Source: Watersipora subatra
Lineage: Eukaryota > Bryozoa > Gymnolaemata > Cheilostomatida > Watersiporidae
Direction of reading: 5' to 3'
Length of the DNA: 64,000 nt
Assembly (NCBI RefSeq): GCF_963576615.1
Contig: NW_027045314.1
Span: 1 to 64,000, forward strand
Shown here: positions 42,173 to 52,314 of the stretch, piece after piece
Position numbering within the stretch: position 1 is the first letter of the stretch
How the letters are laid out: every line of letters begins with the position of its first letter
The notes under the pieces: model-generated
Told to the model about the DNA's origin: nothing
The model's database searches: none
What the model saw: the letters and a program-made list of their open reading frames with translations, nothing else
Program-made: the position numbers and the translations under genes

Positions 42173-42783
42173 CAGTAAAACTCGGCTAACTCGACATTCA
42201 CGGAACCGAAAGAAAGTGTTAGAGTTATTAGAGCGTTCAAGTTATGAGAACACTCACAAGTGCATGTATTGTTGTATTTATCAGTACATATACAAACTAT
42301 ATATAAATCAAAAGCATTTATGGCTTGTTTCAAGTTAAGGGACCTCTCATGTAATGTTTTAACAATTTTTATCAGAAAGTATAAATATTTTCCTCTTATT
42401 ACTTGAGATTCGTTTGTTTGTTTTTGGTGATGTGACGCTTCTCCTTGCTTGCGGAGGGCTATCCCCAAGCGGATGTTTGGTAAAATTTAATTTTTTGCTA
42501 ACCTTTAAAAAAGTCGTTAACGAAAATATTTGGCAGATAGTGGTAATAAGGACGCCTAAGAACTACTAAAAGTTGTTGTTTATCTTTATGGCTGGGAATA
42601 AAGTGATATTCTAAAGCGATAACAATCGTCTCGGTAGCCGTTGGGCAAAAAAACTTCGAATTAACGAAGTTAAGGTCGAGTTATCTAAAGCATTTTATCA
42701 TTGCGTGGGAACGGACCAAACAAATCCATTCGAGTTAACCATGTGTTCGAGCTATCCGAGGGCGAGTTATCCGAGTTTCACTG
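42173..42783. mobile_element. Tc1/mariner-pogo type MITE, 611 bp
   Basis: Starts CAGTAAAACTCGGCTAACTC and ends ...GAGTTATCCGAGTTTCACTG. The two ends are inverted repeats of about 21 bp with two mismatches, flanked by TA at 42171-42172 and 42784-42785. The CAGT ends, TA target and recurrent GAGTTA/TAACTCG motifs inside are typical of short non-autonomous pogo/Tigger or mariner relatives. No transposase is present; the antisense frame inside it is chance. Confidence 0.85.
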
Positions 42784-42992
42784 TATATGGCTTGAAGCAA
42801 TAAAGTCTCTACAATATGTCTTTTCATTTTATTGTTTGTTTTATGAACATATCTAACAGCTCATTTTATATGCTGGAAGCGGTCAGACTGTTGGGGCGTC
42901 TCCTTGTTATTACTTATATTACTGGTATCACGCTACCACCACCTCATATTTTATTGTCTGATGTTCTTTTGTCTGTTTTAGCTTGCAGCATT
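42784..42992 (+). promoter_or_regulatory. Region upstream of the chromodomain gene
   Basis: About 200 bp between the MITE and the chosen start codon. TTTTAGCTTGCAG at 42977-42987 could be a splice acceptor for a coding exon that begins just before the ATG, implying an untranslated first exon further upstream. The frame is open upstream to an ATG at 42816, so a longer N-terminus is possible. No clear TATA box can be assigned. Confidence 0.4.
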
Positions 42993-45900
42993 ATGGAAAG
43001 AAGTTGTAGCATTTGCGGTAGCACAGGAAATGTATCTAAAAATAAATGTAATGCATGTGGTAAGTTTGTCTATTTGTTTTAAAACAGTGAGCTCGCTACC
43101 CTTTTAATTCTGCAATATTTATAATAATTTGTTATGATTCACAGGCAAAGCACCCAGTCACATCAAAATAAAAGTAAGCTGTCCTTAAATTTTCCTTTTT
43201 GCATTTATTTTTAGTTGTCAAGATGAAGTGCCAGTGTGGGGCCATTAATGCCATCAATGCCACAAAGTGTAGTGCATGTCGTAAGTCTAAAACAATCATC
43301 ATTTAAAAGCTTCTGTGTTAATACTAATAGTCGTGATTGCTTTGCATGGTCTTTTAGCATAGAACTCTTTTCTTGTTTTGCCTAAATCTCACTGTTCTCA
43401 ATAACAGCTTTAGATCATCAGAACTCCACCCCATGTGGAAATGCGATGTTGGTTTAGCATGCTTTGCAGTGCCAGGTTATCCATCAATGTCAAAATGTCA
43501 AAGTTTTATTATGTTTGCGATAGTTTTATCTGTCCCCATTTATTGTTTTCACAGCTATCATCTTCCGTGATTTGAAGGCACAGACAAGGACGTCTACACT
43601 TAAGAAAAGGCGGGAGGAGGGCTGGGCTGGGAAGAAGACCACAAAATACTATGTGGATGCACTGGAGCGTGCTGTGAGTGAAGTAAAATATATTTTGCTT
43701 TACGTCAAGTTATAAGACTGACATGCCAAATTGTGTAAATAGAAAGCTTTAAATACGCTCAGGCTCAACTTTAAAACAACTTACTTTTGCGGCTGCAATT
43801 CAGGTTTTGTTTACATTAAAAATGTCCGAAAGTATGCAGATATCAAAGTATAGTAGATTCAGATACAAATGTGGTTAATGTGAAAAATCACTTGTAATAT
43901 TGGTTTTGAAGCCTTGTGATGGTGGTGACTACAACGCTATTGATTGGTCCCCTAAAGCTTAACATGCCAGTAATAGTTGCACAAGCCCAACTGAGCATAG
44001 GACAGCTTTCCTTAGTAGATGAAATGAATAAGACAACAACCCATGCAAAAGAGTTATTTTAGGAATACCTAGCATCCAAATAACTGAAAAAATAGTGCAA
44101 ATTCTCCAAGCTCAACAAATCTGAACCAGCTCACGTCTAGTGCAATGGTATATTATCAGCTAGCAGAAGATTTGCTTTTCATGTTGTTGTTGTAATTCAT
44201 GGTATGAGCGAATGTATCATACACTCTTATAATATTGTTTATGTTCATTTTTACAGGCTGCCCACGCCCACGGTGCAGGTTTATCTGTTTTATGCCTGGT
44301 ATTCAAACCTTCAGGCAAAGGTACCTTGTCTACTATTATCGAAGAAGGATGCCACCAGACTGAAATTGTGTCAGTCATCAAAGAAGCGTTCAATGACATG
44401 ACAAGATGTAGTAAGTTCCCTTGGTCTTTTCAATGTACAGCATAACTTAATTGCCTGTTTTACATTACATCCTACTCCCCTATGTGATTGTTTTGTTGCA
44501 GAAGACTATGTGCAAAGGACCTATAAACCGTATAACCCCACATCTGCTTCCACATCAGCTACTACATCAGCTTCCACATTTGCTACTTCTACATCTGCTC
44601 CCATATTAACGTCTACATCTGCTCCTACATTACCTTCTACATCTGTTCCCATATTACCTGCTACATCTGCTCCCACATTACCTTCCACATCTGCTCCCAC
44701 ATTAACTTATACATCTGTTCCCACATTACCTCCTACATCTGCTCCCACATTACCTCCTACGTCTGTTCCCACATTAACTTCTATATCTGCTCCCATATCA
44801 TCTGCTCCTACATTACCTTCCACATCTGCTCCCACATTAACTTCTACATCTGCTCCCATATCACCTGCTCCCACATTACCTTCCACATCTGCTCCCACAT
44901 TAACTTCTACATCTGTTCCCACATTACCTCCTACATCTGCTCCCACATTAACTTCTACATCTGTTCCCACATTACCTCCTACATCTGTTCCCACATTAAC
45001 TTCTACATCTGCTCCCATATCATCTGCTCCTACATTACCTTCTACCTCTACTCCCAGATCAGCTACTACTACTACTTCCTCAACCACACCAACACCTACA
45101 AAGGCTGTAAGTATAGTATTCCTAATATTTCGTCCCAAAAGAAACCAAAATTTTAAATAATACGAGATCTTTAGAGAAACAATGCATATGAATTGCTTCC
45201 CATTGTTTGGTCATCTTTCTTCATACAAATTATGACATATAAGATAGACAAACAGTTCAGAAAAACTAATACAGACCCAGCAATGAAATGTTCAATATCG
45301 TTTGTTGTAGAAAAGGTGTGCTGACAAAGCATGGCACACACAGACACACAAAGTAAGTAAAGCCATAGCTCATTTCTCACTGTCTAATTTTGTTGAACCT
45401 CAGTCAAGCAATTTCATTGCTGATATGTTTGTCTACGCCATGAGATATTTACTTTGCAGTTGACCTTTACTCAAATTTAAAGTACCCATAATTTCTGAAT
45501 GCCATTGACCTCAGTACTGTTATTTTCCAGTGTAAGCAGAGAAAAAGGCCGAATAAGCAGCGCTCTAGTAAGTAGAAAATGCTGTTTCATTTTTCATTGT
45601 CGTTGTGTTGAATCTCTTATCAATTGTACAGTAATGCGCTATGACCATGATGAAATTGACTATTTTGCTATTTTATTTTCTCTTAGAGAGGATGGCTGCT
45701 ATGCAGGTAAAACTTTTCTTCTGTGTGGTGCATAGGCAGCAAAAACTTTTGTTATTCTCTTCTTTCCTTCCCTCACCACTCTTCTTGCGAGGAGAGGTGG
45801 TAGGGGAAGGAAAGAAGAGAATAAAAAGAGTTTTTGCTGCCCATGGGTGGTGTCTTTTTTGCCTATAGTGGAATTCACAAAACAACCCTGCAATACTATC

Positions 45901-47595
45901 AATTATAACAACCTGGTGTCGTGATTTTGTTACCATTTTGTTTAACATGTCATAATTTGACATGTTTGTATTTTAATTGGCAGCCAAATAACCACAACAC
46001 AGCTTGCGTTTGCCTCACTCACTAACAGCTTTGTCATAATCACGACATGCCAACAGCCCACAGGGTGGCAGTAAATGATCAAATAACTTGCTTTCTTCAG
46101 CTAACCATGGTTGATTTCAGGTCTGATTCAGGATGGGCTTTTCGCTTGTACAAATTACTTGTTGCGCTAACATGCTGTGATATGCACTGGTTGCTAGCAG
46201 CTCAATCATTGCGTCTTTTTTCACCAAAGATATGGTTTTTCTTTGTTGTATAGGAAATACTACTCCAGCAGAATATATTAACCCAAACAATTCTGACTCA
46301 GATGCAGAAGAGATATTGAGTGAAAAGTTGGTAAGTTGATGAACAGTCAAGGGCACTTTTCCAGTGTTTTAGAGTACACATTGAAGTATACCAAGGTCCA
46401 AATCATGGTAATTTTTCGTTTTCTCATGCCAATAAACATCTATAATCCTGGGGATCTATCCTTTCGCAAAAAATTGCCTAAAAGGACTAAATTGGTTAAT
46501 TAACTGGGTATGATCATTACAAATACCTGAAATGGTGTACTCGGTAATCTATGTGTATTATTTTTAAATGACGTTCAATATCTTATGGCATTGTTTTATT
46601 AGATAGGTGCAAATTTGATCAATTTTTTGTATCAGCAATGGGTAATGTTACTGTCGAGAAAAGACAACTTGACACATATTTGGAATGCAAATTGATATTT
46701 TGTGTTCAAAAAGTTTCAACCTCTGGTCATGCATGGACTACATTCACTACCACATGTTACAATATGTTTGACATAGATTTTCTGCCCCTCCTCTCCTCTC
46801 TCTTTCACTTTTCGATTCTCATAATTTGTTTCTGAATCTTTTTCAGGACAAGAATGGTAGAACACTGTACCTGGTCAAGTGGAAACATTATTCATCACAG
46901 TAAGTCACGTCAGCCGAATGTCTATTAGGGGCGAATATTCATGGGCTGAGTCGTGACTAAAATCCATGCTTTTAGTCATGACTCAGCTTCAGCCAGTCAA
47001 TACGATGAAAATAACAATTTAGCAGAGTATACACAAATCAGGATTATCAACAATAGAGCAATTGATGCTGTATTGAGTTGTCATTTATTTATTTAGTCAT
47101 TGCTGCAACAAAGCACAATGACCTTATGTTAAGAGCGGAAACATGTAGCATCTTAAAACCCACCAGCTGATCAGACTAATAATCATCTCAATTTTATTTT
47201 GTTGCAGAAGTAACACCTGGGAGCCCTCTAGAAATCTCAAACAAACTTTGGCACTGCTAAACTATAAGGTGAGTTTAGCCAGTTACACAAGCAAAAAGTG
47301 CTTTGCTGAAAGTCTTATTGTTTACCTAATCATTGATAAAGATCGCCACAATCATGGAGTCAAATCTGCACCCCATTCATGGCTATATGTCGCCCGATTT
47401 TTGTCACGTAATGCATTCATATCATACAAGTTAGTTGCAAGGACATCAGCCGAAAAGAGTATCGCCTCCCCAGCTGAATCATCATATAGCCATGTGTTTT
47501 TACTGGGTAACTAATGCACATCTTGTTTTGTCACTTCAGACAGCATTTCTTTACCGTTTTTCCTTCTTTTGCAGGAACATGTCCAGTCAACATGA
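42993..47595 (+). CDS. Zinc-knuckle and chromodomain protein carried by the giant element (11 exons, 426 aa)
   Basis: Exons read by eye: 42993-43059, 43145-43173, 43223-43280, 43555-43673, 44257-44410, 44502-45106, 45531-45567, 46254-46330, 46847-46899, 47208-47268, 47575-47595. All introns are GT-AG and the frame is kept to TGA. Residues 5-22 form CSIC...CNAC and 35-51 form CQC...CSAC, two probable zinc knuckles. Residues 52-142 are a domain I do not recognise, with a basic start (LKKRREEGWAGKK). Residues about 150-335 are Ser/Thr/Pro repeats (STSAPTLP). CKQRKRPNKQR at 345-355 may be a nuclear signal. Residues about 373-414 are a chromodomain: EEILSEKL, YLVKWKHYSS, NTWEPSRNL. The W394 and Y397 cage aromatics are present; the first cage aromatic is not obvious. 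Chromodomains bind methylated histone tails; a tethering role for the transposase is inference. An upstream in-frame ATG at 42816 is an alternative start. Confidence 0.8.
44550..45060 (+). repeat. Coding minisatellite for the Ser/Thr/Pro linker
   Basis: Imperfect 24-bp units (ACATCTGCTCCCACATTACC and variants) inside exon 6, encoding STSAPTLP, STSVPTLP, STSAPI and similar. All copies keep frame, so the linker has expanded as protein. The open antisense frame over the same bases is a mirror of the repeat and not a gene. Confidence 0.9.
45735..45841. repeat. Intronic hairpin, about 50-bp arms
   Basis: GGCAGCAAAAAC and a C/T-rich run (45735-45785) pair with a G/A-rich run ending TTTTTGCTGCC (to 45841), with a few mismatches and a short centre. 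It lies in intron 7 of the chromodomain gene. Probably a small foldback element; no target duplication is clear. Confidence 0.85.
46946..46986. repeat. Short intronic hairpin
   Basis: CTGAGTCGTGACTAAAA (46946-46962), a 7-base loop and TTTTAGTCATGACTCAG (46970-46986), one mismatch in 17. It lies in intron 9 of the chromodomain gene, about 50 bp after the exon 9 donor. Confidence 0.85.
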
Positions 47596-48189
47596 CCAGC
47601 AACTCCTATCTGCCACCAGCAAGCATCCACATACACAGACATTCTTTACTTGTATAATGTAAAAATATGTAATATAATAGTAATATAATATATCAATTAA
47701 TAATCAACAGAAAATAACACTTTGTTGCAATAATCAATTCATCAGATCAAACTACCCGGCTTGCATTATTCTATTTGAGGATTGATAACAATAGGAAGAA
47801 GAAATAGAATAGAACGGAATCTTGCTTACTCTTGAGTGGAGTTCCCTACACAGCTTTGTTGTGATCCTTTGTGTAATCTTATAATTATGTTCAATAAAAG
47901 TGATCACAGGGACCCCCTACACATAACCACAACATTCTAACACAATTCTAACCTGTTGTCCAATCAGGTTGATTTATGCAACTTGCTCACCTGCTTAGTC
48001 CATACAAACCATCATAAAGTTTTCGAAGCCTTAGGATGTGCACTGATGTGGTCCAGAACAGTTTTGTAAATCACTGCTTTTTTGGTAAGGCAGTGATGGC
48101 TGAAAGTGTCATGGCTGTCTCACTGGTGCGGACACCTGCAGGTATGAATAGACAACTCCAGAGTAGATGGATAATATTTATCTATTAAT
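47596..48189 (+). other. 3' region of the chromodomain gene
   Basis: Follows the stop codon. Contains AT-rich sequence and a candidate polyadenylation signal at 47893-47898. Nothing else supported. Confidence 0.5.
47893..47898 (+). terminator. Candidate polyadenylation signal (AATAAA)
   Basis: AATAAA about 300 bp after the chromodomain gene's stop codon, followed by a TGTG-poor, A-rich stretch. Plausible but unproven. Confidence 0.5.
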
Positions 48190-50270
48190 AACGAATTTCT
48201 ACAATTCTTGTCCCACATGTCTAAAAACTTGGTATTTATACTGCTGAGCCATGTTAATACTCAATATTATTTCAGTGTTGCTACATTTGCGTTAGTTCCC
48301 ATGTAAACAGTGAAATATATTCAGGATTTATCTCCCCCTTGTGTTGCCTGTAATAGTTGAATATTTTAATAATTCAACTCAGTAGATACAGTAGGCTTAT
48401 TGAAATGCATTTTAGTCATTTTTACTTGTATCTTGAGAAATTGAAATGGTTAAAACTAGGTGCCCGACTTGCTTCTCCATACAAATCACAATACTTGTGG
48501 AAACCTATTACTTTATTTACTCATGTAGCCCTGAATAGTTTTGTGAGAATGAACTTTTACAATTTTTAGGCCACGTGTATAAAAACTTGGTATTTATACC
48601 GGTGAGCCTTGTTAATACTGAATATTACTTCAATATTGCTACATTTGCCTTAGTTCTTATGTAAACAGTGAAAGATATTCAGGATTTATCTCCCCCTTGT
48701 GTTGCCTGTCATAGTTGAATATTTTAATAATTCAACTCAATAGATACAGTAGGCTTATGGAAATGCATTTTAGTCATTTTGACTTGTACCCTGAAAAAAT
48801 TGAAATGGTTAAAATTAGGTGCCCGACTTGCTTCTCCATGCAAATCACAATACATGTGGAAACCTATTATTTTATTTACTCATGTCGCTCTGAATAGTTT
48901 TGTGAGAATGAATTTTTACAATTTTTAGGCCACATGTATAAAAACTTGGCATTTATACTGCTGAACTATGTTAATACTGAATATTACTTCAATATTGCTA
49001 CATTTGCCTTAGTTCTTATGTAAACAGTGAAAGATATTCAGGATTTATCTCCCCCTTGTGTTGCCTGTCATAGTTGAATATTTTAATAATTCAACTCAAT
49101 AGATACAGTAGGCTTATGGAAATGCATTTTAGTCATTTTGACTTGTATCCTGAAAAAATTGAAATGGTTAAAATTAGGTGCCCGACTTGCTTCTCCATGC
49201 GAATCACAATACTTGTGGAAACCTATTATTTTATTTACTCATGTCGCTCTGAATAGTTTTGTGAGAATGAATTTTTACAATTTTTAGGCCACATGTATAA
49301 AAACTTGGCATTTATGCTGCTGAACTATGTTAATACTGAATATTACTTCAATATTGCTACATTTGCCTTAGTTCTTATGTAAACAGTGAAAGATATTCAG
49401 GATTTATCTCCCCCTTGTGTTGCCTGTCATAGTTGAATATTTTAATAATTCATCTCAATAGATACAGTAGGCTTATGGAAATGCATTTTAGTCATTTTGA
49501 CTTGTATCCTGAAAAAATTGAAATGGTTAAAATTAGGTGCCCGACTTGCTTCTCCATGCAAATCACAATACTTGTGGAAACCTATTATTTTATTTACTCA
49601 TGTCGCTCTGAATAGTTTTGTGAGAATGAATTTTTACAATTTTTAGGCCACATGTATAAAAACTTGGCATTTATACTGCTGAACTATGTTAATACTGAAT
49701 ATTACTTCAATATTGCTACATTTGCCTTAGTTCTTATGTAAACAGTGAAAGATATTCAGGATTTATCTCCCCCTTGTGTTGCCTGTCATAGTTGAATATT
49801 TTAATAATTCAACTCAATAGATACAGTAGGCTTATGGAAATGCATTTTAGTCATTTTGACTTGTATCCTGAAAAAATTGAAATGGTTAAAATTAGGTGCC
49901 CGACTTGCTTCTCCATGCAAATCACAATACTTGTGGAAACCTATTATTTTATTTACTCATGTCGCCCTGAATAGTTTTGTGAGAATGAATTTTTACAATT
50001 TTTAGGCCACATGTATAAAAACTTGGCATTTATACTGCTGAACTATGTTAATACTGAATATTACTTCAATATTGCTACATTTGCCTTAGTTCTTATGTAA
50101 ACAGTAAAAGATATTCAGGATTTATCTCCACCTTGTGTTGCCTGTCATAATTGAATATTTTATATAATGGATACAGGAGGCTCATTGCAATGGATTTTTT
50201 GTCATTCTCACCTGTATCCAAAGGTATCAAAATAGTTAAAACTAGGTGCCCGACAGGCTTGTTATGACAT
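48190..50270. repeat. 359-bp tandem array, about 5.8 copies
   Basis: A 359-bp unit repeated head to tail. Landmarks such as CAGGATTTATCTCCCCCTTG and AGGTGCCCGACTTGCTTCTC recur every 358-359 bp. Central units are almost identical; the first and last are more diverged, as expected for an array homogenised by unequal exchange. Each unit has a frame of about 60 codons starting at TTG, present only because the unit is repeated and with no sign of protein constraint. The array sits between the convergent gene ends. Confidence 0.95.
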
Positions 50271-50877
50271 TCTCACCTATTGTCGCATGGCCTAGACTCA
50301 CCTGAGAGGGGTTGTCCATTTTATTCTGGCTGATAACATATGTGACCCAGGCAGTCAGAATGTACAATTGTGCTAAAACCACATTTTTGAGTTATTTAAA
50401 GATTTAAAATCAGCAAATTCTGAGGATTTTAATGCATTTTATATTTTTTTAAATTGGATTATTTATACCCAGGTTAGGCAAGATTTAGTAGAGAAGGTCT
50501 CATGATAAACTAAAACTGTTGTTTTGAGTTTAATCAGAATAAAGTTGGTGATTCATGAACTGTAAATCATGGTATTTTCTTACAAATCAAAATGCCATAG
50601 CAACCAACCACTAAATCTCAACCTATATTGATGAAACCCGGCATTCTTCACAATAAAACCTTGAAACAGATGATCGTTGCATTTTTATTCCAATTCGATT
50701 GACAGTTGACATCCCAAAGGTCATGGTAAGGTTAACAATATATGTGGCTAAAAGCTCACCGTCCTGGATGTATTCATTAAAAGGGTATGCTTCAAACTGG
50801 GCAATTCTCATCAAGCTATATTGCTATGACTGCATTTAATGACAGTCCAACAACTTAACAAAGAGCTGGATGTGTAT

Positions 50878-51430
50878 TCAGAATTGTCCACCTATACAGA
50901 AGGTCGTGGTAAGGTCAACGATGCGGAAAATATGTGATGCGAAAATATCAACCCAACTCATCAAGTGACTATTCAATCTAGAGCTCTTTTTATGTAGTTT
51001 AACACTCACACAGTGTAGCACAAGTACGCTGCAGAGATTTATTGTAGCACATTGGAGAGGTTTGTTTGTTATGCTAGCGGCAATTTGTCTCAACGCAACC
51101 ATATCCAATGTTTCCTTCGGCAATCGTTGATATACAGTTCTAATGAGGCTTAATTGTTCAGATGACATAAAACTAGCGCATAATTCCCTACACTTGCACC
51201 CACTTATTAGTTTGATGTCAACAGCTAGAATGGGAATGTTATCAGCAGTGATAGGCTGATCGTTATTCTCTGTAATTTGATTTAATTAATTCGCATTATC
51301 GTTAGCAGCCACATACTGCGTAAGCAGCTGTATTTCTAAGGTTGACCTATTATCATAATTCTCATCATCGCTTTCACTATGATCTGAGGCAGCTGACTCA
51401 GATTCTAAGTAGAAATACTCATCTAGCATC
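50878..51430 (-). pseudogene. Decayed coding remnant, unknown family
   Basis: Reading on the minus strand from about 51430: an acidic segment (SESESAASDHSESDDENYDN), then a stop near 51285, then an open stretch to 50878 containing ISGCKCRELC and SSEQLSLIRTVYQRLPKETL, TLDMVALRQIAASITNKPL. I do not recognise the family. The acidic start, stop codons and position inside a transposon suggest the remains of a transposon protein. Confidence 0.45.
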
Positions 51431-51603
51431 AACAAGCCGTAATTTGGCGATTGTTTATTTCGTTCTAGCCTGAAGCATTAAAAGAGGAAATGGCCACATA
51501 CATGCGCGCACCCGCAGTTAAAGCCTACAGTTGTGATCTTGGGTTATGAAAAATTCCATAGCAACCACCAATATGGGTATAGTCAGAGCCGTATACGTAG
51601 TTG

Positions 51604-51951
51604 CACAGAGTCCCGTGACCAAAAGCCGGAAACAAAAACGCTTGATTCCAAACAAACCCGATCGACATGCTGATCTCTAATGGAATATTCTTACCTCGCT
51701 CTCAACATCTCACTCTTTTGCATTTACTTATTACAAAAAATAATTTGTGGTTTCTTGTAGAAAATTTTGTCCTTTTTCAAGTGGTGTATAATACAACTAT
51801 CAATTTCAAAGCGACTGCTAATGGGAGTAGTTTTTGTTGATTAATGTTGCGGCTTCTACATTATAACTTATATAAAACTAGTAGGCGTGGCCTGTTTGTT
51901 TGGAATCGAGCTCCCTCCCGTATACGCTTCTGTTGGACGCCGGACTCTGTG
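51604..51951. mobile_element. Nested inverted-end element (MITE-like), about 348 bp
   Basis: Starts CACAGAGTCC, with GATTCCAAACAAACC about 40 bp in. It ends with the inverted pair GTTTGTTTGGAATCGAGC ... GGACTCTGTG. The arms match in blocks rather than base for base. It has no coding capacity. Nested in the 1.8-kb transposon. Confidence 0.65.
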
Positions 51952-52233
51952 AAACCAGACGACACTGGGTATAGCTAAATGGCAATTCTGGATTTATGAT
52001 TGGTCAGACACAAAAATAAACAAGACCATGTAAAAGAGCAGGGTTGAATGCACTGTAAACCACTGTTTACTAAAATAGTGACGGTGAGTCATATAATAGC
52101 GTGAAGCACGCTTAGCGCGCTATTGTGAACAATGGAATTACCGCACGATTGTACATTCTGACGGCCGGGGTCACATGTACTAAAGGTTATACAAAAGACA
52201 TTTCGTTTATTATTGAGAAATAAATTAATATAC

Positions 52234-52239
52234 TTTATT
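52234..52239 (-). terminator. Candidate polyadenylation signal of the transposase gene
   Basis: AATAAA on the minus strand 76 bp after the transposase stop codon, with a second one at 52206-52211. Confidence 0.6.
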
Positions 52240-52314
52240 ACAATATTGTTTTGTGAAGATCAGCATAAAAAGTAATACAGAAAGTAGATCAGCATACATG
52301 TAAATCATGGCATT

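Larger units (their letters stand above)
50341..52175. mobile_element. DNA transposon with 36-bp inverted ends, 1.8 kb, family not identified
   Basis: Left end TGTGACCCAGGCAGTCAGAA, then TGTACAATTGTGC. The right end is the inverted equivalent TGTGACCCCGGCCGTCAGAA, then TGTACAATCGTGC, about 85% alike. The immediate flanks ACATA and TGTAC are too palindromic for me to define a target duplication. It contains a decayed minus-strand coding remnant and a nested 348-bp element. Inserted inside the giant element, between the two convergent genes. Confidence 0.75.

Noticed and set aside
42142-42468. 108-codon minus-strand frame
   Set aside because: It overlaps the MITE and its inverted end and has no recognisable domain.
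44707-45138. 143-codon antisense frame rich in Gly, Val and Asp
   Set aside because: Mirror of the Ser/Thr/Pro coding repeat on the plus strand; the plus-strand frame fits exon structure.
45687-45706. Candidate 20-base exon of the chromodomain gene with AG and GT edges
   Set aside because: Including it shifts the downstream frame and destroys the chromodomain; exon 7 joins 46254 in frame without it.
48715-49974. Four repeated 60-codon frames
   Set aside because: They start at TTG and recur only because of the 359-bp tandem unit; no sign of selection on protein.
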